From the NCBI GenBank assembly GCA_031551515.1, contig JAVBNL010000036.1, positions 43,388 through 107,387 of the forward strand: a stretch of DNA of 64,000 bases. The letters run 5' to 3'. Source of the DNA: FLUQ01 sp031551515 (lineage in GTDB: Bacteria > Desulfobacterota > Desulfovibrionia > Desulfovibrionales > Desulfovibrionaceae). The first letter of the stretch is position 1, and each line of letters starts with the position of its first letter. Both the position numbers and the translations under genes were made by a program. The notes below the pieces were generated by a model. That model saw only the letters and a program-made list of their open reading frames with translations, had not been told where the DNA came from and did no database searches. Shown here in pieces: positions 8,928-16,833 of the stretch.

Positions 8928-9710
8928 ATGCCTGCCATCACGCGTATGGTGATGTTTTTTCTTCTGTTCTGCGCCCTGCCCGCATCCGCGGCGGAAAACA
9001 CGCCTCCCCGCACGGTGCACGTGCTGGTGGCCCTGTGCGACAACATCTCTCAGGGCATCGTGCCGGTGCCCCCGGCTTTGGGCAACGGGCAGGACACCTT
9101 GAAAAACCTCTATTGGGGTGCGGGATACGGCGTCAAAACCTTTCTGCGCAAGCAAACTGACTGGAAAGAATCGGAAAGCGTAAAAAACCCCGCGCCGGGC
9201 ATTTTGGAACGCATAGTTTTTCGCCATACCGCGACGAACACGATTTTAATAGCCGACGCGTACGATGGCGCGTACATCAAGGAAACCATCGTTGATTTTT
9301 TTGACTATTCCGCCGGACGGAAAAAACTGGCACTGAGCGTCAAGGGTTCCCCCGTTCCCGCCGGGGGAGCCGCGTCGTTCATCATCTACATAGGCCATAA
9401 CGGGTTGATGGACTTCAGTCTGGACCAGACCCCGGTGAACGCCGACGGCAGAACCCGCGACGCCGCCGTGTTCGCCTGCATCAGCGACCGCGATTTCGCG
9501 GCGGCTCTGCACCGGGCCGGAGCGCGCCCTCTGATTCTGACCACCAACCTGATGTGCCCGGAAGCGTATACCCTGCACGCGCTGGTGAATGCCTGGATAC
9601 AAGGAGAAACACCCCAGCGCATGCACGAAGCCGTTGCGCAGGCCTATAACACGTATCAAAAATGCGGCCTGACCGGAGCGCGGCGGCTTTTCACCACCAT
9701 GTCGCGTTGA
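8928..9710 (+). CDS. Secreted protein, possible caspase-like (clan CD) fold
   Basis: 260 residues with a clear Sec signal peptide (residues 1-21, cut near ASA/AE). AAGGAAA lies before the ATG. I do not recognise the family with certainty. After an alpha/beta-like N-terminal part there is a hydrophobic strand ending in YIGHNG (His157) and a second strand ending in VFACIS (Cys184), then LILTTNLMCPEAYTLHALV. A strand-His-Gly followed by a strand-Cys is the layout of clan CD cysteine peptidases such as gingipain and caspases; this is inference only. The gene stands alone just before a tRNA. Confidence 0.65.
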   Translation: MPAITRMVMFFLLFCALPASAAENTPPRTVHVLVALCDNISQGIVPVPPALGNGQDTLKNLYWGAGYGVKTFLRKQTDWKESESVKNPAPGILERIVFRHTATNTILIADAYDGAYIKETIVDFFDYSAGRKKLALSVKGSPVPAGGAASFIIYIGHNGLMDFSLDQTPVNADGRTRDAAVFACISDRDFAAALHRAGARPLILTTNLMCPEAYTLHALVNAWIQGETPQRMHEAVAQAYNTYQKCGLTGARRLFTTMSR

Positions 9711-9742
9711 TTCGGGCGTTACCGGCCGTCCGCGACTTTGCC

Positions 9743-9772
9743 TTGACAAGGGCGGGCAAAGAACCATACAAA
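9743..9772 (+). promoter_or_regulatory. Probable tRNA promoter
   Basis: A perfect TTGACA (9743-9748) is followed after 18 bases by TACAAA (9767-9772), about 22 bases before the tRNA. Confidence 0.55.
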
Positions 9773-9794
9773 AGCCGCTCAATTCACGTCTTAC

Positions 9795-9870
9795 GGGCCT
9801 ATAGCTCAGTTGGCAGAGCCGCCGGCTCATAACCGGCCGGTCCGAGGTTCGAATCCTCGTGGGCCCACCA
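9795..9870 (+). tRNA. tRNA with CAU anticodon, probably Ile2 (elongator Met possible)
   Basis: The 76-base cloverleaf is complete: acceptor GGGCCTA/TGGGCCC, D stem GCTC/GAGC, anticodon stem GCCGG/CCGGC with loop CTCATAA, T stem CGAGG/CCTCG with TTCGAAT, and encoded CCA. The 1-72 pair is G-C, so it is not the initiator. C4-G69 and C5-G68 match the acceptor pairs known to favour TilS lysidine modification, which points to tRNA-Ile2(CAU). Elongator Met cannot be excluded without comparing all CAU tRNAs of the genome. Its 3' part is repeated at 15168. Confidence 0.93.
9818..9864 (+). repeat. Direct repeat, left copy (inside the tRNA)
   Basis: These 47 bases, from just before the anticodon stem to the acceptor strand, recur at 15168-15214 in the same orientation with three mismatches (44/47 identical). 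This looks like the attachment core of a tRNA-targeted insertion. Confidence 0.75.
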
Positions 9871-9879
9871 GAAAATTCA

Positions 9880-9917
9880 ACCGAGTACAGATTTGTATCT
9901 GTACTCGGTTTTTTTTA
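9880..9917 (+). terminator. tRNA terminator
   Basis: A 13-bp perfect stem (9880-9892 with 9897-9909), loop TTGT, followed by a run of T. Confidence 0.9.
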
Positions 9918-10203
9918 TGCCGCCCATATGCCGCCCTCTTTCGAGCTTGTTACCAAGCTGCATGCATCGCGTTGCCACTAGATATATATCTATATTTATT
10001 TGGGATAACAAACACAACAATCGATGTATAAACTATTTTTAAACACATAACTGATTGCTTGTACACTTTTTTATACGCAATTTTTTAATTTTTATTTCAC
10101 TTTTTGCTTAACAAATAAAAAATTAAGATTATGTTCTTTGATAGTTGTTTATTTTGTTCTTTTGCAGTGAACATTATTACAATAACATCAAAGGAGTGCA
10201 TAT
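9918..10203 (+). promoter_or_regulatory. AT-rich leader/promoter region of the ABC importer operon
   Basis: This 286-base stretch has no gene and is markedly more AT-rich than its surroundings. A possible promoter is TTGCTT (10104-10109), 17-base spacer, GATTAT (10127-10132). I see no convincing Fur box. AAGGAG at about 10191 serves the first gene. Confidence 0.45.
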
Positions 10204-11205
10204 ATGCGCACCAAAATCATCAGCCTGTTGTTAGGGCTCTTTCTGGTTGCTGGAACCGTGGTTAACGCGGCAGCAGCGCAGGAAAACCTCATTGTGTACA
10301 CCTCAATGAAAGAATCCCTCATCGGCAAACTGCGGGAGGCTTTTGTGAAAAAGCACCCTGAAGTGAACATGGACTACCAATCGGCCGGGGCGGGCAAGCT
10401 GATGGCCAAAATCGCGACTGAACGGCAGGCCGGGAAAATACTGGCCGACGTCATATGGACCAGCGAAGTTCCCGATTTTTACAATATGAAGCAGGACGGG
10501 ATGCTTGAAAAGTATGTTTCGCCGGAAATCAAAAATGTTCTGAACCCGTTCCCGGATTTTGACGGCAGCTTCGCCGCGGCCCGGCTGGGCACGCTGGGCA
10601 TAGCCTACAATACCCGGTTCGTGAAAAAAGCCCCCACATCGTGGCAGGACATGACCAAACCCGAATACCGGGGGGCCTTCGGCATTGCCAACCCGGCTCT
10701 TTCCGGCACGGCCTATATGAGCGTGTCGCTGCTGTCCAAACAGTTCGGCTGGGACTACATCCGCAAGTTGCAGGCCAACAAGGCGAAAATGGGGCAAGGC
10801 TCCGGCCAGGTCATCGACGATACGGCTTCCGGCGAATTGCTGGCGAGCCTGGCTGTTGACTACATCACCAACGACAAGATTTCCAAGGGCGCAACCATGG
10901 TCATGGACTACCCTAAAGAAATGCTGGTCGTGCCCAGCCCCGTGGCCATCGTGAAAGGCACTCCCAACCTGGACGCCGCGAAAAAATTCGAAGACTTTCT
11001 GCTGTCCAAGGAAGCGCAGACCATTATCGCCGGTGAAGGCACCCTGCCCGTGCGCACCGATGTGACCGTGCCCGCGAAGTACGCCATGCCCACTCCCGCG
11101 GAAGCCATGAAACGGTCTATTCCCATTGATTACAAGGGGATACTGACACAGAAAGAAGCAATCATCAAAAAATTCACCGACATCATGGCCGGCAAAAAAG
11201 TCTAG
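10204..11205 (+). CDS. ABC importer periplasmic binding protein (FbpA/AfuA-like)
   Basis: 333 residues with a signal peptide ending near VNAAAA (about residue 24). The mature start ENLIVYTSMKESL is typical of the Fe(III)/phosphonate/polyamine-type binding proteins. ATG 10204 has AAGGAG upstream. It captures a solute in the periplasm for the permease and ATPases that follow. The double Tyr used by FbpA to bind ferric iron is not evident (only single Tyr in LAVDYITND and VMDYPKE), so the ligand may be something other than iron, such as 2-aminoethylphosphonate or another small anion. First gene of the operon. Confidence 0.9.
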   Translation: MRTKIISLLLGLFLVAGTVVNAAAAQENLIVYTSMKESLIGKLREAFVKKHPEVNMDYQSAGAGKLMAKIATERQAGKILADVIWTSEVPDFYNMKQDGMLEKYVSPEIKNVLNPFPDFDGSFAAARLGTLGIAYNTRFVKKAPTSWQDMTKPEYRGAFGIANPALSGTAYMSVSLLSKQFGWDYIRKLQANKAKMGQGSGQVIDDTASGELLASLAVDYITNDKISKGATMVMDYPKEMLVVPSPVAIVKGTPNLDAAKKFEDFLLSKEAQTIIAGEGTLPVRTDVTVPAKYAMPTPAEAMKRSIPIDYKGILTQKEAIIKKFTDIMAGKKV

Positions 11206-11301
11206 CAACGGGCCGCGAGGCGCAGGCCGTCCCGCCGGGGAGGAGCTATCCTCCCCGGCGCCTCAATTCGTGCGCGGACGCATTGTCTGAAGAGGTATAC
11301 C

Positions 11302-12399
11302 ATGGCTACGATTCAACTGAAAAACATACATAAGGCCTTCGGCAAACAACAGGTGCTGCGGGACCTTTCGCTGACGGTGAACCACGGGGAATGCTTCACC
11401 ATCCTGGGGCCGTCCGGGTGCGGAAAAACCGTGCTGCTGCGGTTGATCGCGGGCTTTGAAACGCCGGATGCGGGCGAGATACGCATCGGGGATACGCTGG
11501 TGGCCGGGGGAGCGGAAGGCGTTTCCGTACCGCCCAACGAGCGGGAGCTGGGCGTGGTCTTTCAGGATTACGCGGTCTGGCCGCATATGACTGTGGCGGC
11601 CAACGTAGGGTACCCGTTGAAGCTGGCCAAAACGCCACCGGATGTTTTGGCCGGAAGGGTCAGGGAAACCGTGGCCCTGGTCAACATGAGCGGGCTGGAG
11701 GACAGGCTGCCCTCCGAATTGTCCGGCGGGCAGCAACAGCGCGTTGCCCTGGCCCGCGCCCTTATCGCCAAACCTTCGCTGATGCTGCTGGATGAACCGC
11801 TGTCTAACCTCGATGCCAATCTGCGTGAGGAAATGCGGTTTGAAATCAAAGAATTGCAGCACAAACTGGGCATCACCGTTCTATATGTGACGCATGACCA
11901 GGAAATCGCCCTCGCCATTTCCGACCGCATGGCCATCATGGACGAAAGCGGACTTATCCGTCAGACAGGCACGCCGTGGGAAATATTCGAACAGCCCGCA
12001 GACAGCTTTATTTTCAACTTCATGGGTGTCGCCAATTTTCTGCCGGTACGGCATGAAAATGGCGGCTTTTTTGTGGGGCGGGGGGCGCAACCCATCCCCT
12101 GGCATGCGCCCAAGGGTGATGCGCAACGCTGGGTGGCGGCTTTTCGTCCTTCCGACGTATCCATCCGCCGGCCGGGCGGCGCGGGCCGGTCTTTACGCGG
12201 CGTGGTCAAACGGGCCAGTTTTCTGGGTGCGATGATGGATTATCTGGTGGAAATAGACGGGGCGCATCTGCGCACCGAAACGGAAACTCTGGGCGCCGCG
12301 ACCGGCGGGTTGCTGTTTGCGGAAGGCGAGGCATGCGAAATCACCTTCCGCACGCTGCACTGGTTTGACGCGGCAAGCCTGGCGGAGGCGGCATCATGA
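11302..12399 (+). CDS. ABC importer ATPase 1
   Basis: 365 residues. The ATPase domain has Walker A GPSGCGKT, Q-loop VFQDYAVWPHMT, signature LSGGQQQRVALARAL, Walker B LMLLDEPLSNLD and H-loop YVTHDQ, so all catalytic motifs are intact. The last ~110 residues form a TOBE-type regulatory domain. The ATG lies in a weak GAAGAGG context. The stop overlaps the permease start by 4 bases (ATGA), implying coupled translation. It energises the permease at 12396. A second, different ATPase follows at 14115, which suggests a heterodimeric ATPase pair. Confidence 0.93.
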   Translation: MATIQLKNIHKAFGKQQVLRDLSLTVNHGECFTILGPSGCGKTVLLRLIAGFETPDAGEIRIGDTLVAGGAEGVSVPPNERELGVVFQDYAVWPHMTVAANVGYPLKLAKTPPDVLAGRVRETVALVNMSGLEDRLPSELSGGQQQRVALARALIAKPSLMLLDEPLSNLDANLREEMRFEIKELQHKLGITVLYVTHDQEIALAISDRMAIMDESGLIRQTGTPWEIFEQPADSFIFNFMGVANFLPVRHENGGFFVGRGAQPIPWHAPKGDAQRWVAAFRPSDVSIRRPGGAGRSLRGVVKRASFLGAMMDYLVEIDGAHLRTETETLGAATGGLLFAEGEACEITFRTLHWFDAASLAEAAS

Positions 12400-14111
12400 T
12401 GGCACAGGCAATAAATTCCCACGCGAAACGTGGCTTTTGGGGCTGTTTCGGCACGGCACAGATCGTTCTGACCCTTTCCATCGCCATTCTGGTGATCGTG
12501 GTCGCGGTGCCCGTAATTCTGATTTTTATCAGCGCGTTCTGGGCCCACGGCAAACTCAACCTGGCCGACGTCGCGGCCGTGCTCAGCCAGCCGGATACCT
12601 ACCAGGCCCTGCTCAATTCCATCTACATCGCCTGCGGCACCACCCTGGGCAGCACCATCGTGGGCACCTTTTTCGCCTGGCTGGTGACCCGCACCGACTT
12701 GCCTTTCAAGCGGCTGATGAAGGCCATGTTCATGGTGCCTTTCATGCTGCCTTCCTTCATCGGGGCCCTGGCCTGGAAAATGCTGCTTTCTCCTCGGGCC
12801 GGGCTGATCAACCACTGGCTGATGAACCTGGGGCTGAGCGGCGGCATATTCAACATATACAGCTACCACGGGATTATGGCCGTAGAGGTCATGTACCTGT
12901 TTCCCTTTGTCTTCATTCAGGTCTGCGGCGCGCTGGAACGCATGGACCCCACCCTTGAGGAATCGGCCCGCATTTCCGGCGCGGGCCTGTTCACCATAAC
13001 CAGCAAGATCACCATCCCCCTGGTGCTGCCCAGCATTCTTTCCGGGTCGCTCCTGATCATGCTGTATTCCATGGCCCAATTCGGAACCGTGGCCGTACTG
13101 GGCATGGAGAGCGGCATTTTCAACATCCCCACGCTGATTTACGAGCGCATCCACCAAAGCGCCGGGTCTTTTGACGCCATCCGCACGGGCACGGTGCTGG
13201 CTGCCGTGCTGGTGGTTTCCGCCGCCTGCATCATCTGGCTGCAGAACAAAATCCTGGGCAAGGGCCACTACCAGATCATCGCGGGCAAAAGCTTCAGGCC
13301 CATGGAGCTCAAGCTGCGGCGCCTGCGCATCCCCTTGCTGCTCTTTTGCATGGCCTACATCGGCTTTACCGTCGTGCTGCCCACGGTGATCATCTTTCTG
13401 GTGGGCGGGTTGAAAACCTACGGCCTGCCCTTCACCTGGGCCAACCTTTCGCTGCACAACTACCGCGATATCCTGTTCGACCAGCAACTGACCCGCGACG
13501 CCATTTTCAACAGCGTGACCCTGGGCCTTTCCGCCGCGCTGATCACCATGTTCGCCGGGGTGATGATCTCCTATGTTATTGTGAAGATGAAGGTACGAGG
13601 CAAGGGCATTCTGGAATTTCGGGGCATGCGGCCCTTTTCCGTGCCCGGCTCCGTCATCGCCCTGGGTGTGATCCTGGCCTGGAGCGGCCGTTTCGGCATC
13701 AATCTGTACAATACGATCTGGATCATCCTCGTGGCCTATATCGCGCGCTACATGGCCTTTTCTCTGAAAGCCAACTCCGCCGCCCTGGAACAGGTGCACG
13801 ACTCCCTGGTCGAGGCGGCGCGGGCCTGCGGCGCGACCATGTGGCAGGCCCTGCGCGACATTGTGCTGCCGCTGGTGCGGCCCGGCATGATCGCGGCATT
13901 TTTTCTGATATTTCTGCCCGCCCTGCGAGAACTGACGGTTTCCATCATGCTCTACGCCCCCACCACCCGCACCATCGGGGTCACCATCTACACGCTGAAC
14001 GAAGATGGGGAAACCGTTTCCGCCGCCGCTCTCGCGGGCATCGCCCTGATCCTGATCATCACCGCCCAGTTTCTGATCAACCGTTTTACGGCCAGGTACG
14101 GCAAGAGGTGA
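12396..14111 (+). CDS. ABC importer fused permease (FbpB-type)
   Basis: 571 residues with about 12 membrane segments in two homologous halves, each holding an EAA-type cytoplasmic loop: EESARISGAGLFTITSKITIP (near residue 190) and VEAARACGATMWQALRDIVLP (near 475). This is the FbpB/AfuB architecture, where two permease domains are joined in one chain. Translation starts in the ATGA overlap with ATPase 1, and the next gene starts 3 bases after the stop. It forms the channel for the binding protein at 10204. Confidence 0.92.
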   Translation: MMAQAINSHAKRGFWGCFGTAQIVLTLSIAILVIVVAVPVILIFISAFWAHGKLNLADVAAVLSQPDTYQALLNSIYIACGTTLGSTIVGTFFAWLVTRTDLPFKRLMKAMFMVPFMLPSFIGALAWKMLLSPRAGLINHWLMNLGLSGGIFNIYSYHGIMAVEVMYLFPFVFIQVCGALERMDPTLEESARISGAGLFTITSKITIPLVLPSILSGSLLIMLYSMAQFGTVAVLGMESGIFNIPTLIYERIHQSAGSFDAIRTGTVLAAVLVVSAACIIWLQNKILGKGHYQIIAGKSFRPMELKLRRLRIPLLLFCMAYIGFTVVLPTVIIFLVGGLKTYGLPFTWANLSLHNYRDILFDQQLTRDAIFNSVTLGLSAALITMFAGVMISYVIVKMKVRGKGILEFRGMRPFSVPGSVIALGVILAWSGRFGINLYNTIWIILVAYIARYMAFSLKANSAALEQVHDSLVEAARACGATMWQALRDIVLPLVRPGMIAAFFLIFLPALRELTVSIMLYAPTTRTIGVTIYTLNEDGETVSAAALAGIALILIITAQFLINRFTARYGKR

Positions 14112-14114
14112 GTT

Positions 14115-15182
14115 ATGGCATACGTGCGGCTTATTGATGTGACCAAACGGTTCGGGGCCGTGACCGCCGTCAACGCCCTGAACCTTGAGATAGAACGGGG
14201 CGAGTGTTTTTCCATGCTCGGCCCTTCCGGCTGCGGCAAGACCACAACCCTGCGCATGATCGCCGGGTTCGAGGACCTGGATGACGGTGAGATTCACGTG
14301 GGCGACCGCCTGCTTTCTTCCAAGCGCAAAGGCTATTACCTGCCGCCGGAAAAGCGCGATTTCGGCATGGTGTTTCAAGCTTTTGCCGTATGGCCGCATC
14401 TGACTGTGTATGAGAACGTGGCCTTTCCCCTGCGCATCCGCAAGGTGGCCGCATCCGAACGGGACCGCCGGACAAAAGACGCCCTGCAGGCTACCAACTT
14501 GCTGGATATCGCGGACAAAAGCCCGGAAGATCTTTCGGGCGGCGGCAAACAGCGCGTGGCCCTGGCCCGGGCCCTGGCCATCAACCCTAATGTGATGCTG
14601 CTGGACGAGCCCCTTTCCAGCCTGGACCCGCACCTGCGGGAAGAGATGCGCTTTGAGATCAAGGAACTGCAGAAACAATACGGGTTTTCTATCATCTACG
14701 TCACCCATGACCAGGCGGAAGCCATGGCCCTTTCCGACCGCATTCTGGTCATGAAGCAGGGCGTGGTGCAGCAGATCGACACCCCGTTGAACGTTTACAG
14801 CCACCCTGCCAACAAGTTCGTGTTCAGTTTCATCGGCCTGTCCAACTTTCTGGAACTGGCCCCCCGCGACGGGAGGCTGGCCACTCTAAACGGCGACTGC
14901 GGCCTGCCCCCGGACATGGCCCCGCCGCCGGAGCTCGCGGGCAAACCCGTGCTGCTGGCCAGCCGGCCTTCGGAAGTCGAGTTTGCAATGGCGCATGGGG
15001 AAAGCGGCCTGAGCGGCACGGTGCTGCGCAAATCGTTTCTGGGCGAGACGCTGGACTACCAGGTCGATGTCGGCGGACAGACCCTGCGGATTCAGAAAGG
15101 CCGGCGCAATCCGGGGCCGGAAGCCGGCGAGGCTTGTTATCTGCGGTTTTTACGGCCGCATTGGTATGCCGCCGACTCATAA
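14115..15182 (+). CDS. ABC importer ATPase 2 with altered signature motif
   Basis: 355 residues. Walker A GPSGCGKTTT, Q-loop VFQAFAVWPHLT, Walker B VMLLDEPLSSLD and H-loop YVTHDQ are intact, but the signature reads LSGGGKQRVA where LSGGQ is normal. A TOBE-like domain follows. With ATPase 1 it probably forms a heterodimer in which one ATP site has a changed signature. The last codons and the TAA stop lie inside the displaced tRNA fragment (the stop comes from the anticodon-loop bases), so the end of the gene was shaped by the junction. GAGG precedes the ATG. Confidence 0.92.
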   Translation: MAYVRLIDVTKRFGAVTAVNALNLEIERGECFSMLGPSGCGKTTTLRMIAGFEDLDDGEIHVGDRLLSSKRKGYYLPPEKRDFGMVFQAFAVWPHLTVYENVAFPLRIRKVAASERDRRTKDALQATNLLDIADKSPEDLSGGGKQRVALARALAINPNVMLLDEPLSSLDPHLREEMRFEIKELQKQYGFSIIYVTHDQAEAMALSDRILVMKQGVVQQIDTPLNVYSHPANKFVFSFIGLSNFLELAPRDGRLATLNGDCGLPPDMAPPPELAGKPVLLASRPSEVEFAMAHGESGLSGTVLRKSFLGETLDYQVDVGGQTLRIQKGRRNPGPEAGEACYLRFLRPHWYAADS

Positions 15183-15214
15183 CCGGCCTGTCCGAGGTTC
15201 GCATCCTCGTGGGC
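15168..15214 (+). repeat. Displaced 3' tRNA fragment (right repeat copy)
   Basis: 44 of 47 bases match the tRNA at 9818-9864, with changes at repeat positions 8, 22 and 35. The D arm, the 5' acceptor strand and the final CCA are missing, so it cannot make a tRNA. It supplies the stop codon of ATPase 2 and is followed by its own strong terminator. Confidence 0.85.
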
Positions 15215-15217
15215 TCA

Positions 15218-15268
15218 AAAACACCAAGAAGACAGCCATGTCTAGCATGGCTGTCTTCTTGGTGTTTG
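15218..15268. terminator. Very strong hairpin terminator
   Basis: A perfect 21-bp stem (15220-15240 with 15246-15266), loop TCTAG. It lies between the ABC operon and the convergent patatin gene. It was possibly the original terminator of the tRNA locus. Confidence 0.85.
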
Positions 15269-15300
15269 GCGGTTACAGGCGCGCGCTTTCGAGGCCGCTG

Positions 15301-16332
15301 TTATTTGTTCGCGATGCTTTCGCCGGGATTGTCATACCACTCGAAATACCGCCGGGTCCACGATCTGCCCGAATCCACCAGTTCTTCTTTGGTTGCGTCG
15401 GCGAGAGAAAACTCCGTCGCTCCAACGCCAAGGGTATCGATGTATATGGTGCGTTGCCAGTCGTCGCTATGCAAATGCGTATTGTTCTGAGAATCAAGAT
15501 AGGTCAAAGCGATGCGCTTGATAAAATCGAACAGGCTCTTGACCGCGTGAACCGCAGGTTCTTTCTGGTCTCTGAACATCGCGATTTCGTCCTTGCTGTC
15601 CAGGCGGAATCCCAACGTTTCCTTGTTGTAGACGTACGGCGAACTTTGCGGGTGTTCTTTCAAAAACGCCTGATTCACGGCCGCATAATACTCGGTCTTT
15701 CTGCCCCCTCCATCGCTTGCCACATATTTTTCGCGATCGAAAATCTTGACCGGGTAATTGTCAATGACACCGCCGTCCACGTACACGTCCTGGCGCTGCC
15801 CATGACGCTTAGCCGCAAAAAAGAAGGGGATGGACATGGAGAAGCGCACCGCGTCCACAATGCGCGCATCCGGAGTCTTTTCCGCCGAAAAAACTTCTGA
15901 AAAGCCGGTGCACAAATTGGTCACCATGAAATGCATGCTTTTGAAGGACTTGGCTTTCTTCATGGACTCCACTTCCGCAAAGGTGGTGTCAACACTCCCG
16001 GTTTTGGCTTTTACAAGGTCGGCCAGCCAGCTGTGGCAGAAATCTCCCTTGAACCAGCCGTAGGAAGTAAAGAGCCTGATAGAGTTACGGATAAGCCCCA
16101 GATTGGCATCCATCATTTTTTTGAAATCCAGTTCCCAAAGGATGTCGCGCGTCTCTTCGTTCGAATAGCCAAGGCCGACCAACGCGGCGTTGATGGCGCC
16201 GGCGGATGTTCCGGCAACCCGTTGTATGGCGGGGAGGATGCCGCGCGCTTCCAACTCCTGCATTGCGCCGACATACGCTATGCCCTTCACGCCGCCGCCC
16301 TCGAACACCAGGTTTTTGAAGTGGTACACCAC
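15301..16332 (-). CDS. Patatin-like phospholipase
   Basis: 343 residues. The Ser-Asp dyad motifs of patatin are clear: the oxyanion loop EGGGVKG near residue 11, the nucleophile elbow GTSAG near 42, and the Asp motif VDGGVIDN near 185. The family hydrolyses acyl chains from phospholipids in the cytosol or, when secreted, in host cells. There is no signal peptide. The start codon is GTG (16332) with AAGGAGA upstream. Downstream it meets the strong hairpin at 15218. An AT-rich gap separates it from the divergent metal-ATPase operon. Confidence 0.9.
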   Translation of the reverse strand: MVYHFKNLVFEGGGVKGIAYVGAMQELEARGILPAIQRVAGTSAGAINAALVGLGYSNEETRDILWELDFKKMMDANLGLIRNSIRLFTSYGWFKGDFCHSWLADLVKAKTGSVDTTFAEVESMKKAKSFKSMHFMVTNLCTGFSEVFSAEKTPDARIVDAVRFSMSIPFFFAAKRHGQRQDVYVDGGVIDNYPVKIFDREKYVASDGGGRKTEYYAAVNQAFLKEHPQSSPYVYNKETLGFRLDSKDEIAMFRDQKEPAVHAVKSLFDFIKRIALTYLDSQNNTHLHSDDWQRTIYIDTLGVGATEFSLADATKEELVDSGRSWTRRYFEWYDNPGESIANK

Positions 16333-16487
16333 GGCATCTCTCCTTGATGAATAGGGTATCGGTCACAGAAAAGGTAGAGAGTTCACGGTAAAAGGGCAAG
16401 AGGGATTCCCCATGACTTCATCAAATAGATACTGAAATATTAATCTCAAATATAATTTATAGTTATTTATAATTTACAGTTAATAAT

Positions 16488-16525
16488 TGATTGATTTTGA
16501 CAATCATACTCAGATACAGTAGTAA
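16488..16525 (+). promoter_or_regulatory. Promoter and inverted repeat for the P-type ATPase operon
   Basis: TTGACA (16497-16502), 17-base spacer, TAGTAA (16520-16525). TGATTG (16488-16493) and CAATCA (16501-16506) form an inverted repeat over the -35 box, a plausible metal-regulator site. Confidence 0.45.
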
Positions 16526-16569
16526 AGCGCATACGAACACCGGCCACATTTCACGCAAAGGAGATTGCA

Positions 16570-16833
16570 ATGAACCCTACCGGAAACTGGTGGAAATACG
16601 GCCTGGCCCTTGGCGCCGGGGTCGCCGTGGGCGCGATTGGCGCCGTTATTTTGAGCCGTGGCAACGTGAACCTGAAAAAAGTCGCAGCCGACCTGCTCAG
16701 TCACGGGATGGACCTGAAAGAGAAAACAGCCACATTCATGGAAACCGCCAAGGAAAATTTTGAAGATATCGCCGCGGAAGCCCGCCACGCCAGCGAAGCC
16801 AGAAAAACCGCGGCCACCAAGACGGAAGCATGA
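16570..16833 (+). CDS. Small membrane-anchored partner of the P-type ATPase
   Basis: 87 residues. One Gly/Ala-rich transmembrane helix (residues 10-29) is followed by a charged, probably helical tail. AAGGAG precedes the ATG. The stop overlaps the ATPase start (ATGA), so the two are co-translated. This YtxH-like layout is seen next to related ATPases, but its role (accessory, chaperone or regulator) is unknown. Confidence 0.75.
   Translation: MNPTGNWWKYGLALGAGVAVGAIGAVILSRGNVNLKKVAADLLSHGMDLKEKTATFMETAKENFEDIAAEARHASEARKTAATKTEA

Larger units (their letters stand above)
9871..15214 (+). mobile_element. Putative tRNA-site insertion carrying an ABC importer
   Basis: The segment between the intact tRNA and a displaced 3' tRNA fragment holds only one operon of four transport genes plus an AT-rich leader. 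The orientation of the repeats is that expected when an element inserts at a tRNA 3' end and rebuilds the tRNA. No integrase is present, so this would be a decayed or trimmed island; a tRNA duplication followed by rearrangement is the alternative. Confidence 0.4.

Noticed and set aside
9795..9870. Initiator tRNA-fMet
   Set aside because: The 1-72 position is a G-C pair and the anticodon stem lacks the three consecutive G-C pairs in initiator arrangement.
10040..10203. Fur box before the ABC importer
   Set aside because: No convincing match to the 19-bp GATAATGATAATCATTATC pattern; the region is simply AT-rich.
12240..14804. An 854-codon open frame on the minus strand
   Set aside because: It lies antisense to the ABC permease and ATPase genes, is rich in His/Gln/Gly as expected of the complementary frame of GC-rich genes, and has no domain signs.
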